Below are positions 22,709-31,924 of a DNA stretch of 54,922 nucleotides, piece after piece (within the stretch, counting starts at the first letter, position 1; each line of letters starts with the position of its first letter). Where the stretch lies: assembly GCA_009380095.1 (NCBI GenBank), contig WHSL01000012.1, forward strand, positions 1 to 54,922, read 5' to 3'. Under the pieces are notes generated by a model that was not told where the DNA came from, searched no databases, and was given only the letters and a program-made list of their open reading frames with translations. The translations under genes and the position numbers were made by a program. This stretch comes from Streptosporangiales bacterium. GTDB lineage: Bacteria; Actinomycetota; Actinomycetes; Streptosporangiales; Streptosporangiaceae.

Positions 22709-25039
22709 TCAAGCGGCGGGTGGGGTGGCGTCCCGGGCGGCGTCGAGGGCGGTGAGCACGCGTTCCGGGGTGAGGGGGAGCTCCTCGAGCCGGACGCCGA
22801 CGGCGTCGGCGACCGCGTTGGCGATCGTGGCGGCCGAGGGGCCGCAGGGCGGCTCGCCGATGCCCCTCGCCCCGAGCGGGCCCTTGCCCTCGCCGCTCTC
22901 CACGATGATCACCTGCACGTCGGGCAGGTCCATCGACGTCGGCATCAGGTAGCCGGCGAACAGCGTGGACTGCGGGTTGCCGTCCACCACCGGCACGTCC
23001 TCACCGAGGGCGTAACCGAGGCCCTGGTAGGCACCGCCCTGGATCTGGCCCTCCACCCGCATCGGGTTGATGGCGCGCCCCACGTCGTGCGCCGCCGTGT
23101 ACTTCAGCACCCGGATCTCGCCGGTCTCGGTGTCCACCTCCACCTCGGCGGCGTGCGTGCCGAAGGTGTAGTCGGGGAAGCTGTGGCCCTGCCCGCGGTC
23201 CGGGTCGAAGGCCCCGGTCTCGGCCCGCCACTCCCCCAGGTGCGCGGCGGAGACGGCCCGGGCCTCACCGGCGGCGACGAGCTCGGCCAGGCTGAGCGTG
23301 CCGCCGTCCGGCGCCGACACCGACCCGCCGGCGAAGACCAGCGACTCGGGGGCGGCGCCGAGCACCTCGGCCGCCACCGGCAGCAGCCGGTCGCGCAGCT
23401 CGTAGGCCGTCTGCAGCGTCGCGTTGCCCGACATGTAGAGCTGCCGGGTGGCGTAGGTGCCGCCGGCGAGCGGCGTGAGCTGGGTGTCGCCGATGTGGAT
23501 GCTGATCCGGTCCAGAGGCACCCCGAGCACCTCGGAGGCGATCTGGCACAGCGACGCCGCCTGGCCGCCGCCGAGGTCGGTGACGCCCGTCCGGATCAGC
23601 AGGGTGCCGTCCCGTTCCAGGCTCATCCAGCAGGCGGCCTTGTCGCGGAACCAGATCGTCCGGCCGTACGGCTGCATGTTGGACGCGAACCCGCGGCCCA
23701 CCTTGCGGCCGGGCGCGCTCGGCGGCGACGGCTCACCGAGCGCCTCCAGCGCGCGGCGCTGCGTCTCCCGCACCGCGACCGCGGTGCCGACCGTCTCCCC
23801 CGTGGGGATGGTGTCGCCGCGCTCCAGATAGTTGCGCTCCCGCACGGTCTCCCGGGGCAGCCCGAGCTCCGCGGCGAGCCGGTCCATCTGCGACTCGTAC
23901 CCCAGGGTGACCTGCATGGCGCCGAAGCCGCGGAACGCGCTGGACGGCATCGTGTTGGTGAACACCGCCCGCGCCCGCACCGACGCCGCGGGGGTGCGGT
24001 AGGGGCCGCACGCCAGCGCCGCCCCGGCGAACAGCACCCGCGCCGACAGGTACGGGTAGGCGCCGGCGTCGCCGACGATGTCCACCCGCTGGGCGAGGAT
24101 GGTCCCGTCCGACCGGGCCGCCGTCTCGTACCGCATGGTGAACGGGTGCCGCTTCGTGCTGGCCAGGATGGACTCCTGCCGTTCCCACACCATGCGCACC
24201 GGCCGCCGGGTGGCGGCCACCAGCAGCGCCAGGTATGGCTCGACGGTCATGTCCTCCTTGCCGCCGAACCCGCCGCCCATGTAGGAGCTGATCACCCGCA
24301 CCTTGTTCTCCGGCAGCGCCAGCATCGCCGCCAGGTGCGCGGCGTGCTCGATCACCTGGGTGGCCACCCGGAGCGTGATCACTCCGGAGGTGTCCACCCA
24401 GCCCACGCCGGCCTCGGGCTCCATGTACGCGTGCTCCACCCGCTGGCTGCGGTAGGTGCCGCGCACCACCACGTCGGCGGAGGCGAAGGCCGCGTCCACG
24501 TCGCCACGGCCGATGTTCCAGGTGATCAGCGTGTTGCCCGCGTCGTGCACCAGGGGCGCGCCGTCGGCCAGCGCCGCCTCGGCGTCGAACACGCCCGGCA
24601 GCTCGTCGTACTCCACGTCGATCAGCTCGGCGGCATCCTCGGCGGCCTGCGGCGTCCGGGCCGCGATCAGCGCGACCGGCTCGCCCGCGTACCGGATCCG
24701 GTCCTCGGCCAGCACCGGCATGCTCACCGAGAGCTCGCCGAGCCCGCCGGAGGCGCGCTCCACGATGTGGTTCCACGGCACGTCCGCGGCGGTCAGCACG
24801 GCCACCACGCCGGGCACCGCGGCGGCGGTCTTGGTGTCCACGGCGGTGATCCGCGCGGACGGCACCATGGCCCGCACGACCTTGCCGTGCAGCATGCCCG
24901 GCATACGCCAGTCCGCCGCGTACATCAGGCTGCCCTTGACCTTGTCGACGAAGTCGTGGTGCGCCGGCGACGTGCCGACGATCCGCATGCTCTCGGTCCC
25001 CGCGGCCGCGGCCCCGGGCTCGCTTCGGGTCTCGCTCAT
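22709..25039 (-). CDS. molybdenum hydroxylase large subunit (xanthine dehydrogenase family)
   Basis: A 776-aa molybdopterin-binding subunit. It contains GGGFGGKEDMTVEP, AFRGFGAMQVT, the later MPT-binding segments (TDLGGGQ) and the catalytic glutamate motif GARGIGEPP. The CO-dehydrogenase active-site loop AYxCSFR is absent, so it hydroxylates an organic substrate (aldehyde, N-heterocycle or acyl-CoA) rather than oxidising CO. The ATG overlaps the stop of the small subunit (ATGA). It is the last gene of the catabolic run. The 196 bp beyond it to the permease (22513-22708) is G/C-rich low-complexity DNA with no gene. Confidence 0.93.
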   Translation of the reverse strand: MSETRSEPGAAAAGTESMRIVGTSPAHHDFVDKVKGSLMYAADWRMPGMLHGKVVRAMVPSARITAVDTKTAAAVPGVVAVLTAADVPWNHIVERASGGLGELSVSMPVLAEDRIRYAGEPVALIAARTPQAAEDAAELIDVEYDELPGVFDAEAALADGAPLVHDAGNTLITWNIGRGDVDAAFASADVVVRGTYRSQRVEHAYMEPEAGVGWVDTSGVITLRVATQVIEHAAHLAAMLALPENKVRVISSYMGGGFGGKEDMTVEPYLALLVAATRRPVRMVWERQESILASTKRHPFTMRYETAARSDGTILAQRVDIVGDAGAYPYLSARVLFAGAALACGPYRTPAASVRARAVFTNTMPSSAFRGFGAMQVTLGYESQMDRLAAELGLPRETVRERNYLERGDTIPTGETVGTAVAVRETQRRALEALGEPSPPSAPGRKVGRGFASNMQPYGRTIWFRDKAACWMSLERDGTLLIRTGVTDLGGGQAASLCQIASEVLGVPLDRISIHIGDTQLTPLAGGTYATRQLYMSGNATLQTAYELRDRLLPVAAEVLGAAPESLVFAGGSVSAPDGGTLSLAELVAAGEARAVSAAHLGEWRAETGAFDPDRGQGHSFPDYTFGTHAAEVEVDTETGEIRVLKYTAAHDVGRAINPMRVEGQIQGGAYQGLGYALGEDVPVVDGNPQSTLFAGYLMPTSMDLPDVQVIIVESGEGKGPLGARGIGEPPCGPSAATIANAVADAVGVRLEELPLTPERVLTALDAARDATPPAA

Positions 25040-25536
25040 GATTCCGCCCGCTCCCCCGCGTACGCCTCGATCGCGTCGAGGATCTTCGTGTATCCGGTGC
25101 AGCGGCAGAGGTTCCCGGCCAGGCGGCCGCGGATGGTGTCGCGGTCCGGCCGGGGCTCCTCGCGCAGCAGTTCCTCGGCGGCCAGCAGCATGCCCGGCGT
25201 GCAGAAGCCGCACTGCGCGGCGCCGTTACGGAGGAACGACTCCTGCAGGGGGTGCAGTTCGGAGCCGGGCTCGCCGGCCGGCGCGGACGGCAGGCTCCGC
25301 AGGCCACGGACCGTCCGCACGTCCCGGCCGTCGAGCCGCACCGCGAGCAGCAGGCAGCCGTTGACGACCTCCCCGTCGAGCTGCACGGTGCAGGTGCCGC
25401 AGACACCCTCGCCGCAGCCGTACCTGACCTCGCCCGCGCCGAACTCCTCACGCAGCACGTCCAGCGCGGTCTCGTATGGGAACACCCACGCCTCACATTC
25501 GGCGCCGTTCAGGGTGAACGTGATCCGTGTCTTCAT
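25036..25536 (-). CDS. molybdenum hydroxylase [2Fe-2S] small subunit
   Basis: A 166-aa iron-sulfur subunit. The plant-type cluster is CGEGVCGTCTV plus a later Cys, and the second cluster is CGFCTPGM with CRCTGY. It passes electrons from the molybdenum centre to the FAD subunit. ATG 25536 overlaps the FAD-subunit stop (ATGA), and its own stop overlaps the large-subunit start, so the three are translationally coupled. Length and motif order are normal for XdhC/CoxS-type subunits. Confidence 0.94.
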   Translation of the reverse strand: MKTRITFTLNGAECEAWVFPYETALDVLREEFGAGEVRYGCGEGVCGTCTVQLDGEVVNGCLLLAVRLDGRDVRTVRGLRSLPSAPAGEPGSELHPLQESFLRNGAAQCGFCTPGMLLAAEELLREEPRPDRDTIRGRLAGNLCRCTGYTKILDAIEAYAGERAES

Positions 25537-26435
25537 CGGGTCTCCCCTTCGTTCCCCGCTCGCGCCGCGCCCCGCTCCGCCTGCGCGGCGGCGGTGGTGA
25601 GCGCGCGGCGGGTCAGCACCTCCGCCACACGCACCCGGTACGCGCCCGAGGCCTGCACGTCGTCCGGTGGGTCCAGCCCTTCGACGGCGGCCCGTGCCGC
25701 CGTCGCGTAGGTCGCGGGCGTGGCGGGCGCGCCGAGCAGCGCGCGCTCGGCCGCCTCCGCGCGGACCGGCCGCTCCGCCATCCCGCACAGCGCCAGGGTC
25801 GCGCCGCCGACGGTGCCATCGGGGTCCAGGGTGAGCACCGCCGCCACGCCCGCCACCGCGAAGTCGCCGGCCCGCCGGGTCAGCTCGGTGAACGTGCCGG
25901 CCGTGCGCGCGCCGGGGACCGGCAGGTGCACCGCCGTCACCACCTCCAGCTCGTCGAGGACGGTCGTGAAGTACGAGGTGAAGAAGTCGGCGGCGGGGAT
26001 CCGGCGGGTCCCGTCCGGGCCGGTGGCCTCGATCTCGGCGGACAGCGCGAGCATCACGGCGGGCAGCTCGGCCGCCGGGTCGGCGTGCGCGAGGCTGCCG
26101 CCGATCGTGCCGAGGTTGCGCACCCGCGGGTTGCCGATCAGCCCGGCCGCCTCCGAGAGCATCGGGCAGACCCGGCGCACCAGCGGGGACGCGGCCAGGT
26201 CGCGATGCCGGGTGAGCGCCGGGACGCGCAGCCGGTCACCGTCCAGCGTGATCTCCTCGGCCGCCGCCGCGGAGATGTCGATCAACACCGAGGGCCGGGC
26301 CAGCCGCAGGTTGAGCATGGGCAGCAGGCTCTGCCCGCCGGCCAGCAGCTTGGCCTCCTCGCCGTGCTCCGCGAGCAGCCGCACGGCGTCCGCGAAGGAA
26401 TCCGCCCGGACGTAGTCGAAGGGTGCCATCACCAT
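25533..26435 (-). CDS. molybdenum hydroxylase FAD-binding medium subunit
   Basis: A 300-aa CoxM/XdhB-type flavoprotein. FAD motifs are AGGQSLLPMLNLRLARP (about residues 32-48) and TIGGSLAHADPAAELP (about 112-127), with the CO_deh_flav_C domain at the end. It reoxidises the iron-sulfur subunit. ATG 26435 or 26429 are both possible (MVMAPF). It lies 10 nt after the CoA-transferase beta gene and leads the medium-small-large order usual for this family. Confidence 0.94.
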   Translation of the reverse strand: MVMAPFDYVRADSFADAVRLLAEHGEEAKLLAGGQSLLPMLNLRLARPSVLIDISAAAAEEITLDGDRLRVPALTRHRDLAASPLVRRVCPMLSEAAGLIGNPRVRNLGTIGGSLAHADPAAELPAVMLALSAEIEATGPDGTRRIPAADFFTSYFTTVLDELEVVTAVHLPVPGARTAGTFTELTRRAGDFAVAGVAAVLTLDPDGTVGGATLALCGMAERPVRAEAAERALLGAPATPATYATAARAAVEGLDPPDDVQASGAYRVRVAEVLTRRALTTAAAQAERGAARAGNEGETR

Positions 26436-26445
26436 GGGGACGCTC

Positions 26446-27222
26446 CTACTCGCCGAGGGTCTCGCCGTCGGGGTCGAGCTCGCGCAGCGCGAGCAGGATC
26501 TCCTCCCCGGGCGGGGGCAGCTCGTACACCTCGGGGTGCACGGGCAGCTCGAAGCCGGTGCGCGCGGCGACGTCCGCGACGGTCACACCGGGCTGCAGCG
26601 CGCGCAGCCGCATGTGCCCGGAGTCGTCGAAGTCGAGCAGCGCCAGGTCGGTGACGACCCGGGTGGGGCCGCGCGAGATCAGCCCGGCGCGCTGCCGGGA
26701 CCCGTCGCCGGTCAGATGCCCGGGGCTGGTCACGAAGTCGACCTTCTCCACGAACCGGCGCGGCTCGTGCTGGGTCACCACGAGCACCTCGTTGCAGAGC
26801 GAGGCGATGTCGTTGGCCCCACCGGTGCCCGGCAGGCGCACCGTGGGCTTGGCCCGGTCACCGATCACGCTGGTGTTGATGTTGCCGTACCTGTCGATCT
26901 GCGCGGCCCCGAGGAAGCCGTAGTCGAAGTACCCACGCTGCGCGTACAGGAAGATGTCGGTGATCGTGGTGAGCATGGCCGCGCCGCGCGAGGCGCGCAC
27001 GTCGTTGGTGGAGATGGGCAGCCGGCCGGGGGCGATCTCCGGCCCGATGATGCCGCCCTCCAGCACCACGGTGAGGTTCGGCGCATGGCTGCGCTTGGCC
27101 GCGGCCGAGGCCACCAGGGGCATGCCGACGCCCGCGAAGATCACCCGGCCGTCCTCGAGCAGGCCGGACGCGGTGGCGGCCATCAGCTCCGACGTCGTGT
27201 ACTCGGTGGTGGGAGTGCTCAT
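26446..27222 (-). CDS. CoA-transferase beta subunit, IpdB-like
   Basis: A 258-aa class I CoA-transferase-fold subunit. GVGMPLVASAAAKRSHAPNL and LEGGIIGP lie near the N-terminus, and DYGFLGAAQIDRYGNINTS, GTGGANDIASLCNEV in the middle. The glutaconate/acetate-type SENG catalytic motif is absent. This, with the sequence style of both subunits, resembles IpdB, whose complex IpdAB opens the last steroid ring as a CoA-dependent hydrolase. Start ATG 27222 overlaps the alpha-subunit stop (ATGA). The assignment to ring cleavage is inferred from family and context. Confidence 0.88.
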   Translation of the reverse strand: MSTPTTEYTTSELMAATASGLLEDGRVIFAGVGMPLVASAAAKRSHAPNLTVVLEGGIIGPEIAPGRLPISTNDVRASRGAAMLTTITDIFLYAQRGYFDYGFLGAAQIDRYGNINTSVIGDRAKPTVRLPGTGGANDIASLCNEVLVVTQHEPRRFVEKVDFVTSPGHLTGDGSRQRAGLISRGPTRVVTDLALLDFDDSGHMRLRALQPGVTVADVAARTGFELPVHPEVYELPPPGEEILLALRELDPDGETLGE

Positions 27223-28169
27223 CGGGTGCTCAGCTCCCTCGCACTGGCCTCGCGTTCGGCCAGCCGCTCCGCGCCCACCAGGCCGAGGAAGCCGGCGAAG
27301 TCGCGCTGGGAGTGCACGTGCCGGTCCAGGTAGTCGCGGACCGCCGCGGTACCGCCGGCCTTGATCGCGTCCACGTAGGAGGTGAAGTGGTCGTAGTCGG
27401 CCTCGTACCGGTCGTGGCAGTCGTGCGGGTACGAGCCGTACGGCGCCTCCACCACCGCGTCGACGACGAAGTGCGGCAGCGCGGTGGAGGCCGCCCCGGC
27501 CACGATCTCCTCCGGCTCGGCGATCCGCTCCGCGCTGACGATCACCGTGCTGGCGGCCCGCGCCATGTCCACGTCCATGTGGGTGGACCCGTCGATCCGC
27601 GCGTTGCCGTACCGGTCCACGCTGTGCGCGTGGATCAGCGCCACGTCCGGGTTGATCGCCGGAAGCAGCAGCAGCGTGTCCCCGGTGAACGGGCACTCGG
27701 CCTCCCGCGCGGCGGTGCCGGCGGGCAGGTCCGAGCCGAGCATCGTGTACGTGGGCAGGTACGGCACGCCCATCGCGCCGGCCTTGTACCGCATCCCCAG
27801 CGACAGGTGGCTGAGCTCCTCGTACTCGATGTGGCCGCCCTCGACGTACTCCCGCAGCACCCGGGACAGCCCCCAGCGCAGGCCGATCGCCAGCCAGCTG
27901 GTGATGACCCGGTCCGCGGCCCCCGCCACCATGAGCAGCTCGCACTCCTGGCTGGCCAGCGGGCGGGACACGGTCAGGCCGGTGCGGCGCTGCCGGATCA
28001 GCTCGAAGACCAGGGCCATGGGCGTGCGGGAGAAACAGGTCCCGCCGAGCGCGACGTGGTCGCCGTCGCGCACCAGGGCCATCGCCTCCGCCGCGGACAT
28101 GATCTTGGAGGTTTCCGGGGTGACGCGCTCCTCGCGCAGCCGCCGGGCCTCCCGTACGGTCTCAGGCAC
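27219..28169 (-). CDS. CoA-transferase alpha subunit, IpdA-like
   Basis: A 316-aa partner of the preceding subunit. SAAEAMALVRDGDHVALGG opens the CoA-transferase fold; GGHIEYEELSHLSLGMRYKAGAMGVPYLP and HAHSVDRYGNARIDG are typical of IpdA-like and glutaconate-CoA-transferase alpha chains. GTG 28169 follows GGAGGA, and the 5' end overlaps the LLM gene by 8 nt. The pair probably transfers CoA to, or hydrolytically cleaves, a cyclic keto-acyl-CoA made by the neighbouring enzymes. Confidence 0.88.
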   Translation of the reverse strand: MPETVREARRLREERVTPETSKIMSAAEAMALVRDGDHVALGGTCFSRTPMALVFELIRQRRTGLTVSRPLASQECELLMVAGAADRVITSWLAIGLRWGLSRVLREYVEGGHIEYEELSHLSLGMRYKAGAMGVPYLPTYTMLGSDLPAGTAAREAECPFTGDTLLLLPAINPDVALIHAHSVDRYGNARIDGSTHMDVDMARAASTVIVSAERIAEPEEIVAGAASTALPHFVVDAVVEAPYGSYPHDCHDRYEADYDHFTSYVDAIKAGGTAAVRDYLDRHVHSQRDFAGFLGLVGAERLAEREASARELSTR

Positions 28170-29154
28170 GCGTGTGCTCCTCCGTCACGATCGTCTCCAC
28201 CTGATCACCCATGCCGCGCAGCAGCGGCAGGACCTCCTCCGCGATCAGCCGCACCTGCTCCGGCCGATACTCGTGCGGCACCAGGCAGATGTGCTGCGCC
28301 CCCGCGGCGATGTGCTCCGCGAGCTGCTCGGCGCACTCCGCCGGGGTGCCCCGGATCGCGCTGTCCGGGGTGGACTCGCTCCACTCCGGGCAGTCGAAGT
28401 ACTCCGCGACGAAGTCCCGCGCCAGCCGGTCGCATTCGTCGTAGGAGTCGCCCACGCAGATCGGCAGCTGCGCCACGTTGGTCAGCGCCGCCGGGTCGCG
28501 TCCGGCCTCCTCCGCGAAGTTCTGGATCTTCGTCCAGGAACGCTGGAAGGAGTCGGGCCGGTAGAAGTACGTGAGCCAGCCGTCGCCCTTGGTGGCCACC
28601 CGGCGCAGCACCTTGTCCACGTACCCGCCGATCAGCAGCCGGGGCCGCGGCCGGCTCGGCGGCAGCGGGAGCATGCGCACGCGGCGCAGGTCCATGTCGT
28701 CGTACGTGCCGGTGACCGACTCCTCCTCCCAGAGCCGGGTGAGCACCTCGAGGTTCCGCTCGAAGATCTTCCCCCGCTTGCGGAACGGGATCCCGGCCGC
28801 CTCGAACTCGCGCTCGTACCAGCCCGAGGCGGCGCCGAGCACCAGCCGGCCGCCGGAGATCGTGTCCAGCGTGCCGGTCACCTTGGCCAGCACCACCGGG
28901 TTGCGCAGCGGCAGTACGAGCACGCCGGTGCCGAGCAGCACCCGCGAGGTGTGGGCGGCGATGGCGGTGAGCGTGGACAGCGACTCCAGGAACGGGAACG
29001 GCCTTCCCGCGCCCAGCAGCAGGTGGTCCCAGGCCCACAGCGAGTCGAAGCCGAGGGCCTCCGCGGTGGTCGCGTACTCCACGATCGCCGCGATGTCCGG
29101 GTCCTTCCGTGCCGGGGTGAAGTTCTCGATCGCGAGGCCGAACTGCACGGTCAT
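28162..29154 (-). CDS. LLM-class (F420-type) oxidoreductase
   Basis: A 330-aa luciferase-like TIM-barrel protein. GFDSLWAWDHLLL, the cofactor-region TISGGRLVLGAASGWYEREFEAAGIPF and PRLLIGGYVDKVLRRVATKGDGW are hallmarks of actinobacterial F420-dependent LLM enzymes. It may dehydrogenate, reduce or oxygenate an intermediate of the cluster's pathway. F420 versus FMN use cannot be settled from sequence alone. ATG 29154 with GAGAGGA upstream. It lies between the transporter and the CoA-transferase genes on the same strand. Confidence 0.9.
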   Translation of the reverse strand: MTVQFGLAIENFTPARKDPDIAAIVEYATTAEALGFDSLWAWDHLLLGAGRPFPFLESLSTLTAIAAHTSRVLLGTGVLVLPLRNPVVLAKVTGTLDTISGGRLVLGAASGWYEREFEAAGIPFRKRGKIFERNLEVLTRLWEEESVTGTYDDMDLRRVRMLPLPPSRPRPRLLIGGYVDKVLRRVATKGDGWLTYFYRPDSFQRSWTKIQNFAEEAGRDPAALTNVAQLPICVGDSYDECDRLARDFVAEYFDCPEWSESTPDSAIRGTPAECAEQLAEHIAAGAQHICLVPHEYRPEQVRLIAEEVLPLLRGMGDQVETIVTEEHTRA

Positions 29155-29199
29155 CTGGGTCCTCTCGAACGTTCCGTACGGGGCGAGATGCGGGGCCGG

Positions 29200-30423
29200 T
29201 CAGTAGGGCGGCTCACCGGTGCCGACGAGCGTGACCTTGCCCTTGTCGATCCGGGTGAGGTAGACCGGCGGCACGGTCTGGTTGCGCAGGTTCTGCCAGT
29301 TCTGGAAGCGGATGTCGCCGTACACCACGCCCTTGGTGCTGACCTTGGTGAGCGCGTCGCGCACCGCGGTCCGGTCCGACGGGTCCTTGGCGGCGCGCAT
29401 CGCCTCGGCGATCACCTTGATCCCCTGGTATCCCCGGACGCCCTCGGTGATCTGGCCGTAGTTCAGGCCCTTGGCCTTCCAGGCCGCCACGAAGGCCGCG
29501 GCACCCTTGGGGTCGGCCGCCGCCGACGGGTCGAAGAACGGGAAGAACGTGGTCGCGTACGTGCCCTCGGCGACGCTCTCCCCGGCCAGCTCGAGCAGTT
29601 GCAGCGGGCTGTTGGAGCCGCCGGTGGTGATGATCCGGGCCTTGGCGTTCTGGCCCTTGGCCTCCTTGAGCAGCAGCGCGATCTGCGCGACGTCGGTGGT
29701 CACGACCCAGGTGTCCGCGCCGGAGCCGATGGCCTGCGTGACCTGGCTGGACAGGGACTGCGCCGTCTGGTCGAACTTGGCCGTGCCCGTGTTCGTCACG
29801 CCCGCCTCGGTGAGCAGCTCACCGTAGTGCTTGGCGGCGCCGAGGCCGAAGTCGTTGTTCACGGACAGGAAGAAGACCTTCTTCACGCCCTCCTCGCGGA
29901 GCAGGTCGCGGGTGGCGTGCGCCTCCATGTTGGAGGTGGGTGAGATCCGGAAGGTCCAGTCGTTGCCGGACTCCTTGGGGTCGGTGACCTTGTCGCTGCT
30001 CGAGGTCTCCACCAGCAGCGGCACCTGGGCACGGGAGGTCACCGGGGAGATCGCCAGCGTGCAGGACGAGCCCCAGCCGCCCATGACCGCCGTGGCCTGG
30101 CTCTGGTTGACGAGCTTCTGCGCGACGTTCACGCAGGTCGCCGGGTCGTTGGCGTCGTCCTGGACGTCGAGGCGGATCTTCCGGCCGTCGACCCCGCCGG
30201 CCTTGTTGATCTCCTCGGCGGCGATCTTGGCGCCGGCCGCGACGGACTGGCCGGCGTCGGCGACCGGCCCGGTCAGCGGCTGGGCCACGCCGATCACCAG
30301 GTCGCCGCCGCCGGGGCCGCTCTGCGCCTCGTCGTCGGAGCCGGGCAGCAGGGCCGAGCACCCGGTGGCCGCGACGGCCAGCATGACGGCGAGCAGCGCG
30401 CGGAGTGTGCGTCGAGGTTTCAT
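29200..30423 (-). CDS. ABC transporter substrate-binding lipoprotein (branched-chain amino-acid type)
   Basis: A 407-aa periplasmic-binding-fold lipoprotein. The signal peptide MKPRRTLRALLAVMLAVAATG ends at lipobox Cys22, and type I LivJ/LivK domains follow (VIGVAQPLTGPVADAGQSVAAGAKIAAEEINKAGG). Anchored outside the membrane, it captures the substrate for LivHMGF. The neighbouring degradative genes suggest an aromatic, alicyclic or steroid-like acid rather than an amino acid, as in other Liv-type systems within catabolic clusters. ATG 30423, AAGGAG upstream. Last gene of the transporter block. Confidence 0.93.
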   Translation of the reverse strand: MKPRRTLRALLAVMLAVAATGCSALLPGSDDEAQSGPGGGDLVIGVAQPLTGPVADAGQSVAAGAKIAAEEINKAGGVDGRKIRLDVQDDANDPATCVNVAQKLVNQSQATAVMGGWGSSCTLAISPVTSRAQVPLLVETSSSDKVTDPKESGNDWTFRISPTSNMEAHATRDLLREEGVKKVFFLSVNNDFGLGAAKHYGELLTEAGVTNTGTAKFDQTAQSLSSQVTQAIGSGADTWVVTTDVAQIALLLKEAKGQNAKARIITTGGSNSPLQLLELAGESVAEGTYATTFFPFFDPSAAADPKGAAAFVAAWKAKGLNYGQITEGVRGYQGIKVIAEAMRAAKDPSDRTAVRDALTKVSTKGVVYGDIRFQNWQNLRNQTVPPVYLTRIDKGKVTLVGTGEPPY

Positions 30424-30438
30424 GGGTTCTCCTTGTCC

Positions 30439-31143
30439 TCAGCCCCCGAGATAGGCGCGCTGAATGGCGGCGCTTCCCGCCAGTTCGGCCGCGCTTCCGG
30501 TGTGCGTGATCCGACCGCGTTCGAGTACGTAGCCGCGGTCCGCGACGTCGAGGGCGAGTTCGGCGTTCTGCTCCACGAGCAGTACCGTGCGGCCGCCGTC
30601 GCGCAGCGCCGCGGTGGTGGCCAGCACCTGCTCGACGAGCACCGGCGCGAGGCCGAGGGACGGCTCGTCGAGCATGATGAGGGCGGGGTCGGCCATGATC
30701 GCCCGCCCGATGGCGAGCATCTGCTGTTCGCCCCCGGAAAGGCTCCCGGCCGGTTGCGCCGCACGCTCGGCGAGCCGCGGGAACAGCTCGTACACCTCTG
30801 TGAGGTGCTCGCGCTCGGCGGCCCGCGCACGCCGTACGTGCCCGCCCATCCGCAGGTTGTCCGCCACGCTGAGGGCGGGGAACACCCGCCGCCCCTCAGG
30901 GGCGTGCACGATCCCCGCGGCGACGACCTTGTCGGCGCGCAGCCCGGTGATGTCCCGTCCTTCCAGCTCCACCCGCCCGGCGATCGCGGGCAGCAGCCCG
31001 GACACCGTCTTGAGCAGGGTGGACTTCCCCGCGCCGTTGCTGCCGATGATCGTGACGAGCTCGCCGCGATAGACCTCCAAGTCCACCCCGTGCAGCGCGT
31101 GCGCCCGGCCGTAGCCGGCCACCAGCCCGGTGACGGTCAGCAT
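30439..31143 (-). CDS. ABC transporter ATPase, LivF-like
   Basis: A 234-aa ATPase: Walker A GSNGAGKST, signature LSGGEQQ, Walker B ALIMLDEPS and the H-loop region. The VHAPEGRRVFPALSV segment is characteristic of LivF. It powers import with LivG. ATG 31143 is chosen over an in-frame GTG at 31164 because AAGGA lies 7 nt upstream and the latter sits inside the LivG gene. Confidence 0.94.
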   Translation of the reverse strand: MLTVTGLVAGYGRAHALHGVDLEVYRGELVTIIGSNGAGKSTLLKTVSGLLPAIAGRVELEGRDITGLRADKVVAAGIVHAPEGRRVFPALSVADNLRMGGHVRRARAAEREHLTEVYELFPRLAERAAQPAGSLSGGEQQMLAIGRAIMADPALIMLDEPSLGLAPVLVEQVLATTAALRDGGRTVLLVEQNAELALDVADRGYVLERGRITHTGSAAELAGSAAIQRAYLGG

Positions 31144-31153
31144 GCGCTGTCCT

Positions 31154-31924
31154 TCAGCTAGCACGGTGCCTCTCTCCCAGGTAGGCGGCGCGTACCTGGG
31201 GCGAGGCCTGCACCTCGCGCGGCGTGCCGTCGGCGATCTTGGTGCCGGCGCTGAGCACGGCGACCCGGGTGGCGAGCCCCATCACGAACCGCATGTCGTG
31301 TTCCACCAGGAGGATCCCGGTGCCGTCGGCGGCGACCTCACTGAGCAGTTCGGCCATCTGGTCCGTCTCGGTGGCGTTGAGCCCGGCGGTGGGCTCGTCC
31401 AGCAGCAGGAAGCGCGGCCGGGCCGCCAGCGCCACGCCGACGGCGAGGAAGCGCTGCCGCCCGTACGGGAGCGTGCCCGCGGGCCGCCGGGGGTCGCCGA
31501 GCCGCAGCCGGGCGATCAGTTCGGCGGCGGCGGTGCCGACCGCGGTGCCGCGGGAGGAGGGCCCGCGGGCCGCCCGGCGCCGCCGCGCGCCCAGGTCAGT
31601 CGGGCGGCGGTACAGGGCGACCCGCAGGTTCTCCTCGACCGTGAGGCGCGGGAAGATGCTCTTGCGCTGGAAGGTACGGACCACGCCGTGCACGGCGATC
31701 TCGTGCGGCTGCAGCCCGAGCAGGGAGCGCCCGGCCAGCCGTACGGAGCCCGCCTCGGCGGCGACGAAGCCGGTGATGGCGTTGAAGGCGGTGGACTTGC
31801 CCGCGCCGTTCGGCCCGATCAGCGCGGTCACCTGGGCGGCGGGCAGGTCCAGGTCGAGCCCGTCGACCGCCTTCAGCGCGTCGAACCGCACGCTCAGGTC
31901 CCGTACCTCGAGGACGTCGTTCAC
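31154..31924 (-). CDS. ABC transporter ATPase, LivG-like
   Basis: A 256-aa ATPase: Walker A GPNGAGKST, Walker B FLLLDEPTAG, VRTFQRKSIFPRLTVEENL (Q-loop region of LivG). The signature is a degenerate LPYGRQR in place of LSYGQQR. An arginine-rich insert (ARRRRAARGPSSRG) sits in the helical domain. The GTG start overlaps the LivM stop (GTGA), so it is translationally coupled. Confidence 0.92.
   Translation of the reverse strand: MNDVLEVRDLSVRFDALKAVDGLDLDLPAAQVTALIGPNGAGKSTAFNAITGFVAAEAGSVRLAGRSLLGLQPHEIAVHGVVRTFQRKSIFPRLTVEENLRVALYRRPTDLGARRRRAARGPSSRGTAVGTAAAELIARLRLGDPRRPAGTLPYGRQRFLAVGVALAARPRFLLLDEPTAGLNATETDQMAELLSEVAADGTGILLVEHDMRFVMGLATRVAVLSAGTKIADGTPREVQASPQVRAAYLGERHRAS

Noticed and set aside
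22709-26435. Carbon monoxide dehydrogenase
   Set aside because: The three-subunit layout fits, but the large subunit lacks the AYxCSFR active-site loop, so it is a general molybdenum hydroxylase.
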